6,664 nucleotides of DNA from Clostridium_AD sp051278035. Its GTDB lineage: Bacteria > Bacillota > Clostridia > Clostridiales > Clostridiaceae. Positions 1-5,700 of this stretch are shown here, one piece after another (the stretch's first letter is position 1; each line of letters begins with the position of its first letter). A program made the position numbers and the translations under genes. Where the stretch lies: NCBI RefSeq assembly GCF_051278035.1, contig NZ_JBNMNU010000210.1, positions 1-6,664 on the forward strand, read 5' to 3'. A model generated the notes under the pieces. The model ran no database searches, was not told the DNA's origin, and saw only the letters and a program-made list of their open reading frames with translations.

Positions 1-95
1 TCTATAATTTTTTTAGGAAAAGTTTTGTAGAAAGATGAGAGGTTTGAAATAATAAATTGCTGATAATCAGCATGAGAGCTCCAATTTTTAAGCAT
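1..95 (-). CDS. Unidentified protein, N-terminal fragment (runs off left edge)
   Basis: An open frame starts at ATG (complement of 93-95) and stays open for 31 codons to the window edge. It begins MLKNWSSHADYQ and continues with an aromatic and lysine-rich stretch (SSFYKTFPKK). The start is well supported: AGGAGGA at 103-109 on the minus strand lies 7 bases upstream, the best Shine-Dalgarno match in the window. No signal peptide or membrane segment is visible in the 31 residues. I do not recognise the family and offer no function. The gene is divergent from the DUF2339 gene at 275, so the 179 bases between them must hold both promoters. A perfect TTGACA (complement of 151-156) could be its -35, but I see no convincing -10 at the right distance. 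Confidence is for a real coding start, not for a product. Confidence 0.65.
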   Translation of the reverse strand, partial: MLKNWSSHADYQQFIISNLSSFYKTFPKKII

Positions 96-102
96 AAAAT
101 AA

Positions 103-109
103 TCCTCCT
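103..109 (-). promoter_or_regulatory. Ribosome binding site of the left-edge gene
   Basis: AGGAGGA on the minus strand, 7 bases before the ATG at 95. It is what separates this short edge frame from a chance open frame. Confidence 0.7.
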
Positions 110-153
110 AGTAAAACATGTATTTAAGAGGAGGACCGCAAAATTTTACAGAC

Positions 154-219
154 ATGTCAAGTGTTTTATGCAAAAAAAGTGGGGGATCAACAAAAATCAA
201 TGATACTAAAAATGAGTAA
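154..219 (+). other. Short zinc-ribbon-like frame, possible relic or leader peptide
   Basis: A 21-codon frame (ATG 154, TAA 217-219) contains CKKSGGSTKINDTKNE. This resembles the start of clostridial zinc-ribbon domains of the type CxxCG-x-KIND-x-x-E-F-C, with the second Cys replaced by Ser and a one-residue insertion. It has no ribosome binding site at a usable distance: the GAGGAGGA at 128-135 lies about 18 bases upstream. It ends 55 bases before the next gene and in a different frame. It may be a decayed fragment, a leader peptide or chance resemblance. The resemblance is read by eye only. Confidence 0.2.
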
Positions 220-223
220 TCAC

Positions 224-253
224 AGGAGCTAAGGAGTTTCCGTGAAAGCTCTT
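224..253 (+). promoter_or_regulatory. Leader hairpin upstream of the DUF2339 gene
   Basis: AGGAGCT (224-230) pairs with AGCTCTT (247-253), seven pairs including one G-T wobble. The loop contains a smaller GGA/TCC pairing. The loop also holds AAGGAG (231-236), a Shine-Dalgarno-like sequence with no start codon in reach, so the hairpin would hide it. It lies 21 bases before the ATG at 275 and leaves the real ribosome binding site (261-269) unpaired. The pairing is seen in the sequence; a regulatory role is inference. Confidence 0.3.
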
Positions 254-260
254 AACATAT

Positions 261-269
261 AAGGGGGAG
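261..269 (+). promoter_or_regulatory. Ribosome binding site of the DUF2339 gene
   Basis: AAGGGGGAG with 5 bases to the ATG at 275. It fixes the start of this gene. The same AAGGGGGA core precedes the alkaline phosphatase. Confidence 0.75.
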
Positions 270-274
270 TGTAA

Positions 275-2467
275 ATGAAGAATATTGATGAGTATTTAAG
301 ATTACAAGATGAGACAAATAAAGAAATAAGTCTAATATTGTTAGACTTAGAAACAGTAGAAAAAAAGGAAAAAGAGTTAATATACTTAGAAAATAAACAG
401 CTATTAGAAAAACTGAAGGTTACAAGCGACCATATAGGGGACAAAACTATAAATGAGTTTGCTGCCCTGAAAAATAGAATGGACACACTAGTAAATACAA
501 ATGCCACTGAAAAATTAGGATTAAATCTAGAAATATCTAAATTATATCAACTTGCAGGTAACTTAGAAAGTAAGCTAGTTGATCTTGAAATAAAAATTAG
601 GCAGACCACTGCATCACAAGAATCTAGTAATAATCCTTTACCCGAGACAGCACCCATGGTAAATAATACTAAAGCTAAGAAGAAAGCAGGGAATGGACTA
701 AAACTCGGAGTAGGAGCATTAAACTTAGTGGGTATAATCTTAATTTTGATATCTCTTTCTACATTTGGAAGATATGTTTATGTAAACTTTATGTCAAAAG
801 AGCTGAAGGGGATAACTCTGTTTGTAATACCTACAGTAATTCTATTAGTTGGGGAATTATACTTTAGTAAGAAAAATTACAAATTCTCAAAAGGTATAAC
901 AGCCCTTGGGATATCTGGTTTATATACAGCAGTAATAATAAACTACTTAGTATTAGATAATATTACAGGAATAGCAGCATTAATCATCACTGCAATTATA
1001 ACTGGTGGAGCAATTTACTTAAGCTATAAAAAGGAATCAAATTTGTTAAGGATTGTAACTTTAATAGGCGCATATATATGCTTAGTACCTGTAGGTGAGA
1101 TATCAGTACAGCAGTCTTACATTATAGTTGCAATATTAACGTTTATAAATATATTAAATATATTTTTTCCACTTCAAGCAATTAAAAACAAAGATATAAA
1201 CATATCATTTGAGTTTTACACATCATTATTAGCTTTATTTTCTACTTTAATAATTGGTTTCAATTTTGATGAGAATATTCAGGTATTGCTTTTAATAATA
1301 GTCACTGTTATATATAGTGTGCAATTTATGCTGACTTGCAAAGAAAAAGAAAGTATACTTAATTCGGTAGGGTTACTACTGTATTTTATAATATATCCAC
1401 TGGTAACATTGGGAATATATATAGACTCAACTATGTGGTATCTACCATTAGTTGCCTACTGTATTATTGGACTTGTAATACTATTAACAGTAAAAAATAC
1501 AGCGAAATGGACTGGTTATGTAGGTTTTGTATTAACTTGTTTAACTATACTTTTAAGAATAAACATAGAATGGGGGGATAAATATACGACAGTAATAATA
1601 ATTGCAATATCTATTCTAGTTTTAAGTACACTAATGGCATGGTTAAAAGATAAGAATGCACTTTTGAAAATAACTTTAATAGGATTAGTATTCATAAGCA
1701 TATTAAGTTACTTACTTAATATTAATAAGACTATTAGTATAATATATTTAGTATTATTTGCATTAATACTCTATGGTAGTAAAGAGATTAAAAATACTTT
1801 AGGAATTATAGTATTTAAATATTTTTATTTGCTAGCTATAGTAGATTGGGTATTAAGTCAGATGATAGATAAAGATATGTTTAATAATTTAGAGTCATTC
1901 ATAGTGCTTAGTATATGTATTATTTACACAGTCATAATAAACAAAGTGGATATATTAAGGCATGATAAAATAAAAACAATGAATTATATAAGTTTATGTT
2001 TTATATCTTTAGCTTGTGTAGTTTCAGGTTTATTTGGGAATACAGAGTTTTATTTAACCACAGCTCTTATAGTTTACATGTTAGTATCCATGTTCAATGA
2101 GGATTATATAAGTACGATGGCATTAAGAAACTATAAGGTATTGATTTATGCATTGTTATCAACTTATATAGTAGTGAGATTAAGTTTTATAGTTGATGTA
2201 GTATATGAATTTAAACAATTACTGATGAGTACATCACTGATGTTAGTTGCTCTAGGTAGTGTGTTTTTAGGATTTAAGATAAAGAATTCTAAGCTTAGAA
2301 AATATGGTTTAATATTATCATTAATAACTTGTGCTAAAGTTATGCTGGTAGATTTTTATTCATTCGACTTTATAATTAAGACAATAGTATTTATGATAGT
2401 AGGGGTAATTGCATTAATAATATCTTATATATTCTCTAAACTAGAAAAAGAGTATAAGAATAAATAA
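275..2467 (+). CDS. DUF2339-type polytopic membrane protein with N-terminal coiled coil
   Basis: A 730-residue integral membrane protein. Residues 1-110 are charged and heptad-like, predicting a cytoplasmic coiled coil. Residues 111-140 are a polar linker ending in KAKKK. From about 141 onward there are roughly 20-22 hydrophobic segments with very short loops. The order matches DUF2339 proteins (PF10101). A first helix pair with GRYVYVNF between them is followed by a KGITALGISGLYTAVIINY segment. The C-terminus is KLRKYGLILSLITCAKVMLVDF (671-693), then a last hydrophobic stretch and a short charged tail; the LRK-G-L...K...LVD pattern is characteristic of the family. DUF2339 proteins have no established biochemical activity, so none is claimed. 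The start is set by the ribosome binding site at 261-269. It appears monocistronic: divergent from the left-edge gene and convergent with the alkaline phosphatase, with a shared terminator at 2605-2635. Family assignment is from pattern recognition, without a profile search. Confidence 0.85.
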   Translation: MKNIDEYLRLQDETNKEISLILLDLETVEKKEKELIYLENKQLLEKLKVTSDHIGDKTINEFAALKNRMDTLVNTNATEKLGLNLEISKLYQLAGNLESKLVDLEIKIRQTTASQESSNNPLPETAPMVNNTKAKKKAGNGLKLGVGALNLVGIILILISLSTFGRYVYVNFMSKELKGITLFVIPTVILLVGELYFSKKNYKFSKGITALGISGLYTAVIINYLVLDNITGIAALIITAIITGGAIYLSYKKESNLLRIVTLIGAYICLVPVGEISVQQSYIIVAILTFINILNIFFPLQAIKNKDINISFEFYTSLLALFSTLIIGFNFDENIQVLLLIIVTVIYSVQFMLTCKEKESILNSVGLLLYFIIYPLVTLGIYIDSTMWYLPLVAYCIIGLVILLTVKNTAKWTGYVGFVLTCLTILLRINIEWGDKYTTVIIIAISILVLSTLMAWLKDKNALLKITLIGLVFISILSYLLNINKTISIIYLVLFALILYGSKEIKNTLGIIVFKYFYLLAIVDWVLSQMIDKDMFNNLESFIVLSICIIYTVIINKVDILRHDKIKTMNYISLCFISLACVVSGLFGNTEFYLTTALIVYMLVSMFNEDYISTMALRNYKVLIYALLSTYIVVRLSFIVDVVYEFKQLLMSTSLMLVALGSVFLGFKIKNSKLRKYGLILSLITCAKVMLVDFYSFDFIIKTIVFMIVGVIALIISYIFSKLEKEYKNK

Positions 2468-2502
2468 CAAGCAAAAAATGCGACTATATCTATTTTTGTA
2501 AA

Positions 2503-2600
2503 TCCTAGCAAGTGGGGCGTGAATCGTCCCACTTGCTAGGGCAACTTATGATGTTAAGCGTAGGCTATGCAGCGTATAAGAACATACGTAGGTAGCAACT
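2503..2600. other. GC-rich structured intergenic element (RNA gene or insertion-element end?)
   Basis: CCTAGCAAGTGGG (2504-2516) pairs perfectly with CCCACTTGCTAGG (2528-2540). The stem can extend inward by G-T, C-G and G-C to a 5-base TGAAT loop, giving about 16 pairs. It is followed by GCGTA/TATGC (2558-2562 with 2566-2570) and CGTAT/ATACG (2573-2577 with 2584-2588). An alternative closes 2564-2567 with 2593-2596 around the last hairpin. The stretch is visibly richer in G+C than its flanks. No T-run follows the main stem on either strand, so it is not a simple terminator. It could be a small RNA using the terminator at 2605-2635, or the right-end / guide-RNA scaffold relic of an IS200/IS605-type element. 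No transposase or TnpB coding sequence is nearby. Strand is undetermined. Confidence 0.45.
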
Positions 2601-2604
2601 AGTA

Positions 2605-2635
2605 AAAAATCCCTCTGCTAAGCAGCGGGATTTTT
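2605..2635. terminator. Bidirectional intrinsic terminator between convergent genes
   Basis: AAAAATCCC-T-CTGC (2605-2618) pairs with GCAG-C-GGGATTTTT (2622-2635) around a 3-base TAA loop, with a single T/C mismatch at 2614/2626. On the plus strand the stem ends in a T-run, serving the DUF2339 gene or the structured element before it. On the minus strand it also ends in a T-run and begins 6 bases past the alkaline phosphatase stop. Confidence 0.85.
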
Positions 2636-2640
2636 ATGAT

Positions 2641-4605
2641 TTATTTTAATTTTATATAACCGTTATAAACGTATCCTTGAGACTTTCCATAGTTAATTTT
2701 ATACCAATTTCCCTTTTGTCCAATTATTGTAACAGAAGAATTATATTTTAATAATCCTATTTTAGAAGATTCTGAGCTACTTTGATTTCTAACATTTAAA
2801 CCTGATTTTGCAGTTACAACTCCTGTTTTTATAGTTGAAGGTTTTACTTCTGGAACTATAATGTCCACTACTTTGCCCATATTAACATATTCTTTGAATT
2901 TTGTTATCACATCTTGAGGTAGATAAATATCTTTTTCATCATAAGTTTTACCATCTTTTGTGATCAAAACAGTTACTCCATCAAATTCAACTTTTTCTGC
3001 ATCAAATTCTCCCTTATCTGTAAATCCATTAAGCTTTAAAGTGTGTCCAGACTTACTTATATTTACTACTGGATTATCCACATCAGAAGAATCTATAGAA
3101 ATAGTTGCACCTACTTTATCAAATTCTGTTTTTGCATTTTTAAATAATTTATCTGTAGTTTGTGAAAGATTTAAACCAGTTATTTTTTCTAGATATTTAG
3201 CGACATCTATATTCTCTACAAGTCCAGTTAGTTTTTTAATTCCTACAGGAGCATAGCAGTATAAGCCAACATCACCAGCTGTATGATTATTACTTGTCCA
3301 AGCTATACCAATTCTTTTATTTACAACAGATTTTAGGTTTCCAGCTTGAATTTCTATAATTTCTTCTTTTGTTAAATCTTCAAAACTAAAGTATTCCTTT
3401 AATGATAACTTTATGGTATTTTCATCTTTATCTTTAAGTTCTGCTCCTATTAAGCCGCTAGATGCTTTAGCATTAGTCAATTTCATGATTGTATCCTCAA
3501 AAGTAACCGAGGAATAATTTTTACCAATATTCTCACCAAGACCCACCATACCAAGAGTACCGCCACCAGTACTGTGATCAGATGCAGAGATTACAACAGT
3601 ATTCCCATCCTTTTTAGCAAAATCTAGAGCTGCTTTTACTGCTTTATCATAAGCTACTATTTCACTAACAAGTTGAGATGGGTCATTAGCATGAGCTGCC
3701 CAATCTACTTGACTCCCCTCAACCATTAGAAAGAATCCATCTTTATCTTTTGATAATGTATCAATCGCTTTATTTGTCATTTCTTCTATTGTTGGTTGAC
3801 CTGGAGTTAATCTTTCTCTATCTATATCAGGGGACATTGCTTGTGGTGCAAACATACCCCATAATTTAGAAGATTTTGTTGAAATAAGCTCGTTTTTATT
3901 AGTTACATAATCGTAACCCATATTTTTTAATTCTTTTCTTAGGTCAACTCCGTCTTTTCTATATTGTGATTTTCCATCTGCAGATAGAGATTCTGAACTT
4001 AATAGCCTATCACCACCACCTAATACAACATCAAAGTCTCCATAAACCATTTGTTTCATTATAGAGTTGTACTGGCTTCTATTTGCAGCATGAGATGAAA
4101 AATCAGCTGGAGTAGCATGCATAGCTTCACATGTAAACACCATACCAGTTGCTTTATCAGATTCTCTTGCGGCCTCGAGTAAAGTTGCTTTAGGTATATT
4201 CCCATCTTTTGTGCTTAAAGTAGCAATATGTTTGTCTTCAGATTTGTAACCAGTAGAATAAGCAGTTCCACCTGGAGCAGAATCTGTAATAGGGCCATCT
4301 TGCCAATAAGTTTGTACAAGACCAGTTAACATGGAATCCATATTTAAAGAATCATTTCCTGCGATCCCATCTTTTTTTAGATCATTATATAATCGTGCAA
4401 GGGTAACAGATTCTACGCTAGTCCCGTCAGTTATCATCATTATTACATTTTTAGCTTTTTTTACTTGCTTTGATTGTCCTACGGTATCTTTGGCATAGGC
4501 GGTGTAAGAAAAGCCTTTTATTGGTTCGAATAGTCCTGTTGAAGCTTGTCCAACAATTAATACTGTGCATACCAGTGCAACAATTCGCTTTTTAGATTTA
4601 AACAT
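2641..4605 (-). CDS. Secreted alkaline phosphatase with C-terminal SH3b domain
   Basis: A 654-residue phosphomonoesterase of the PhoA-type alkaline phosphatase family, which releases inorganic phosphate from organic phosphate esters outside the cell. Residues 1-38 look like a Sec signal peptide (MFKSKKR, hydrophobic core, cleavage after A-Y-A at 36-38). The core runs from about 50 to 480 and has the expected residues by comparison with E. coli PhoA: metal-binding D60 (MITDGTS), nucleophile S109 (TDSAPGG), H163 and T165 (MHATPADFSSH), E296, D301 and H305 (VEGSQVDWAAH), D343-H344 (SASDHSTGG) and H441 (NNHTAGD). H163 and W302 replace E. coli D153 and K328, as is common in Gram-positive enzymes. 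Residues about 490-585 form an extra beta-rich domain. Residues about 592-654 are a bacterial SH3 domain (SGLNVRNQSS...GNWYKINY...GYVYNGYI), probably a cell-wall anchor. The start is supported by AAGGGGGAA at 4612-4620. It appears monocistronic, with an operator-covered promoter upstream. phoA/phoB-type naming is not resolvable. Confidence 0.95.
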   Translation of the reverse strand: MFKSKKRIVALVCTVLIVGQASTGLFEPIKGFSYTAYAKDTVGQSKQVKKAKNVIMMITDGTSVESVTLARLYNDLKKDGIAGNDSLNMDSMLTGLVQTYWQDGPITDSAPGGTAYSTGYKSEDKHIATLSTKDGNIPKATLLEAARESDKATGMVFTCEAMHATPADFSSHAANRSQYNSIMKQMVYGDFDVVLGGGDRLLSSESLSADGKSQYRKDGVDLRKELKNMGYDYVTNKNELISTKSSKLWGMFAPQAMSPDIDRERLTPGQPTIEEMTNKAIDTLSKDKDGFFLMVEGSQVDWAAHANDPSQLVSEIVAYDKAVKAALDFAKKDGNTVVISASDHSTGGGTLGMVGLGENIGKNYSSVTFEDTIMKLTNAKASSGLIGAELKDKDENTIKLSLKEYFSFEDLTKEEIIEIQAGNLKSVVNKRIGIAWTSNNHTAGDVGLYCYAPVGIKKLTGLVENIDVAKYLEKITGLNLSQTTDKLFKNAKTEFDKVGATISIDSSDVDNPVVNISKSGHTLKLNGFTDKGEFDAEKVEFDGVTVLITKDGKTYDEKDIYLPQDVITKFKEYVNMGKVVDIIVPEVKPSTIKTGVVTAKSGLNVRNQSSSESSKIGLLKYNSSVTIIGQKGNWYKINYGKSQGYVYNGYIKLK

Positions 4606-4611
4606 GAATAA

Positions 4612-4620
4612 TTCCCCCTT
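4612..4620 (-). promoter_or_regulatory. Ribosome binding site of the alkaline phosphatase gene
   Basis: AAGGGGGAA on the minus strand, 6 bases before the ATG at 4605, which confirms the start that includes the full signal peptide. Confidence 0.75.
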
Positions 4621-4672
4621 ACTATCTTTAGCATATACTTTTAATTTTACTTAATGTATACTATTACTCAAT

Positions 4673-4701
4673 ATCTTAGCATGTTTTACATTATATGTAA
4701 A
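4673..4701 (-). promoter_or_regulatory. Probable sigma-A promoter of the alkaline phosphatase gene
   Basis: On the minus strand TTTACA (4696-4701, 5 of 6 to TTGACA) is 17 bases from TAAGAT (4673-4678, 4 of 6 to TATAAT). The leader would be about 60 bases. A perfect TATAAT at 4690-4695 is an alternative -10 but lacks a good -35. Either choice lies under or beside the palindrome at 4682-4709. Confidence 0.5.
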
Positions 4702-4709
4702 GTAAAACA
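4682..4709. promoter_or_regulatory. 28-bp palindromic operator, copy 1 (alkaline phosphatase)
   Basis: Outer arms TGTTTTAC (4682-4689) and GTAAAACA (4702-4709) are perfect inverted repeats around 12 bases. Nested inside is a second perfect pair, TTTACAT (4685-4691) and ATGTAAA (4695-4701). It covers the -35 and the alternative -10 of the alkaline phosphatase promoter, the usual placement for a repressor. A copy with the same length and arm spacing lies at 5272-5299. It does not look like a typical PhoP/PhoB direct-repeat box. Confidence 0.6.
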
Positions 4710-4803
4710 ACATATATATAAATTAATTAAGAGTGGATAAAGACATCAAAGTACACTGAAATTGGTATTGTATTACTTTCAGAATATCAATGCAGACTTA
4801 ATA

Positions 4804-4835
4804 AAGTAACCCATATCTAATGATATGGGTTACTT
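4804..4835 (-). terminator. Intrinsic terminator of the DsrE-family gene
   Basis: AAGTAACCCATATC (4804-4817) and GATATGGGTTACTT (4822-4835) form a perfect 14-bp stem with a TAAT loop. On the minus strand it is followed by TTTATT and starts 35 bases past the stop of the gene at 4871. There is no T-run on the plus side, so it acts on the minus strand. Confidence 0.8.
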
Positions 4836-4870
4836 GTGACGACATAAAATAAAATTGTATCTTTAATCGC

Positions 4871-5224
4871 TTAGATGGTAATTACTTTCCAGCCATTTTT
4901 CAGATAATCTGTAAGAGGCTCTCCCATATATATTACTTCTATATCGAGTGCTTCCAACTTTTCAGTTACTTCATACATGTCTGAACATGCTCTACATGCC
5001 TGAAACTTAACGCCTACATCCTGTGCTTTCTTTACATAGGCCTGAAGATCTGTGTCCATGCTGAGAAGTTTAGAGGACGGTCCCCATATGATTAAGGTTA
5101 CATCGTCCCACCATCCTTTTAATTTCGCATTATAAGTATACATAAAACCCATCTTAAGTGCTACTTCCCTATCAGCACTGGTCCATAAAACCGCTAATTT
5201 ATCTTGGTTTTTTGTATTTTCCAT
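4871..5224 (-). CDS. DsrE-family protein (predicted sulfur-relay / peroxiredoxin-like)
   Basis: A 117-residue soluble protein of the DsrE/DsrF-like fold (PF02635, COG2044 type). It is full length for this compact subgroup. Recognisable elements are the first strand KLAVLWTSADREVA (9-22), the GWWDDVTLIIWGPS segment (37-50), a helix from about 52 to 70, then FQACRACSDMYEV (74-86) with C77 and C80 spaced CxxC, and the end YMGEPLTDYLKNGWKVITI. In DsrE and TusD a single cysteine carries persulfide sulfur; here the CxxC pair suggests thiol-based chemistry, but the substrate is unknown. The start is set by AGGTGG around 5231-5239 on the minus strand, 6 bases upstream. It is a stand-alone unit with its own terminator and shares an operator design with the alkaline phosphatase. 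Confidence 0.88.
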   Translation of the reverse strand: MENTKNQDKLAVLWTSADREVALKMGFMYTYNAKLKGWWDDVTLIIWGPSSKLLSMDTDLQAYVKKAQDVGVKFQACRACSDMYEVTEKLEALDIEVIYMGEPLTDYLKNGWKVITI

Positions 5225-5230
5225 CTTGTC

Positions 5231-5239
5231 TCCACCTTT
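5231..5239 (-). promoter_or_regulatory. Ribosome binding site of the DsrE-family gene
   Basis: AAAGGTGGA on the minus strand ends 6 bases before the ATG at 5224. Confidence 0.65.
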
Positions 5240-5271
5240 CTAACTATAATTTTTAGTTGCTATTGGAACAT

Positions 5272-5299
5272 TACTTTACAATAACTTGTAAGTAAAGTA
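5272..5299. promoter_or_regulatory. 28-bp palindromic operator, copy 2 (DsrE-family gene)
   Basis: Arms TACTTTAC (5272-5279) and GTAAAGTA (5292-5299) are perfect inverted repeats around 12 bases. A nested pair TTACAA/TTGTAA (5277-5282 with 5286-5291... read as TTACAA at 5277 and TTGTAA ending at 5291) sits inside. Compared with copy 1, arm positions 2 and 3 differ, and positions 27 and 26 differ in the complementary way, so both arms stay perfectly symmetrical. On the minus strand the operator starts inside a TATACT (complement of 5296-5301) that could be the -10 of the DsrE promoter. Confidence 0.6.
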
Positions 5300-5315
5300 T
5301 ATCATTATTTAATAG

Positions 5316-5390
5316 CTAGTAATACGTAACATGTACATTTAGCATCTTGCTTATTTTTTGAATTCCATCTGCGCCCTCAAGTAAAGGCAT
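5316..5390 (-). pseudogene. Decayed fragment of tyrosyl-tRNA synthetase (KMSKS region)
   Basis: Read on the minus strand, this 24-codon stretch gives MPLLEGADGIQKISK, then MLNVHVTYY and a stop. Tyrosyl-tRNA synthetases have a conserved segment of the form MPLLEG-x-DG-V-QKMSKSL-x-NYIG, which holds the ATP-binding KMSKS loop. Here KMSKS has become KISKM, and NYIG is lost after the next few residues. The codons just upstream read SVAIF, which may also correspond to the segment before MPLLEG. There is no ribosome binding site, and nothing else of the roughly 400-residue enzyme is visible. The fragment therefore cannot be a working gene. It sits directly downstream of a minus-strand terminator (5394-5424) and upstream of the DsrE operator. 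The match was recognised by eye. Confidence 0.55.
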
Positions 5391-5424
5391 AAAAATAGCC
5401 ACGCTCTTTAGGAGAATGGCTATT
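5388..5424 (-). terminator. Orphan minus-strand intrinsic terminator
   Basis: AATAGCCA (5394-5401) pairs perfectly with TGGCTATT (5417-5424), with a smaller CTCT/GGAG stem inside (5404-5407 with 5411-5414). On the minus strand the stem runs into TTTTT and then ATG. There is no T-run on the plus side. No minus-strand gene is visible upstream of it (5425-5700), so its transcript is unknown: a lost gene, an unannotated small RNA or an attenuator. Confidence 0.55.
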
Positions 5425-5636
5425 AACTGTCGCGTACTTTATTTATACAGTATACTATAAGGTATGAGTGAAGCATTTAGAATATTCCATAATTTAACTA
5501 TATATTAATATATACAATATTTAATAAACTTAAAACGTAATTAGACTTTTATCAACTTAAAAAAATTATATACTTATGCAACAATACTTTTAAATTCTCT
5601 CTGTAGTTACGAAGGAATGATGTAAGGTTGTCTCTA
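5425..5636. other. AT-rich non-coding stretch, no gene seen
   Basis: No coding frame with a ribosome binding site is visible on either strand. It holds several TATA-rich segments, including a 16-bp palindrome TATATATTAATATATA (5499-5514) and GTATACTATAAGGTAT (5450-5465 region). At this base composition these can arise by chance. It could hold the promoter of a minus-strand transcript ending at the terminator at 5388-5424. Confidence 0.4.
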
Positions 5637-5666
5637 GTATATTAAACAAATCATAAGGACATAATT
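5637..5666 (+). promoter_or_regulatory. Forespore (sigma-F/sigma-G type) promoter of sigG
   Basis: GTATA (5637-5641), a 15-base spacer, then GGACATAATT (5657-5666). The Bacillus sigma-F/sigma-G consensus is GYATA or GYWTA at -35 and GGNNANAHTR at -10 with about 15 bases between. Every defined position matches except the last base. It lies 35 bases before the sigG start, which fits transcription by sigma-F followed by autoactivation by sigma-G in the forespore. Confidence 0.7.
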
Positions 5667-5682
5667 TGAAGGTACTTACTTT

Positions 5683-5689
5683 GAAGGGA
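5683..5689 (+). promoter_or_regulatory. Ribosome binding site of sigG (long spacing)
   Basis: GAAGGGA with 11 bases to the ATG at 5701, somewhat longer than usual. ATGs at 5690 and 5693 are out of frame with sigG and too close to this site to use it. The first of the tandem ATGs at 5701 gives the same N-terminal length as Bacillus SigG. Confidence 0.55.
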
Positions 5690-5700
5690 ATGATGAACTT

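Noticed and set aside
229..507. 92-codon minus-strand open frame antisense to the DUF2339 gene.
   Set aside because: It lies opposite the well-supported coiled-coil coding region, has no ribosome binding site and has a composition typical of antisense reading of a lysine/glutamate-rich AT-rich gene.
2479..2492. The minus strand reads AGATATAGTC, resembling the conserved P7/S element of group I introns, beside a strong hairpin, as in clostridial IStrons.
   Set aside because: No matching upstream P7 partner (GACTA with its flanking R element) is present on the minus strand, and no intron core or transposase is visible. In AT-rich DNA a 10-base match is weak.
2960..3256. 98-codon plus-strand open frame inside the alkaline phosphatase gene.
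   Set aside because: It is antisense to a conserved enzyme, with no ribosome binding site and no recognisable domain.
4682..4709. PhoP/PhoB box in front of the alkaline phosphatase.
   Set aside because: Pho boxes are direct repeats; this site is a nested inverted repeat, also found before a DsrE gene. PhoP control is not excluded but is not shown.
5388..5424. Terminator directly before a tyrosyl-tRNA synthetase-like ATG, suggesting a tyrosine T-box leader.
   Set aside because: The protein fragment is internal (KMSKS region), not an N-terminus. There is no ribosome binding site, and the only T-box-like bases (AGCGTGG) lie in the wrong arm of the hairpin.
5499..5514. 16-bp AT-only palindrome as a possible operator or origin element.
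   Set aside because: It is low-complexity alternating A/T in a very AT-rich stretch, and no second copy was seen.
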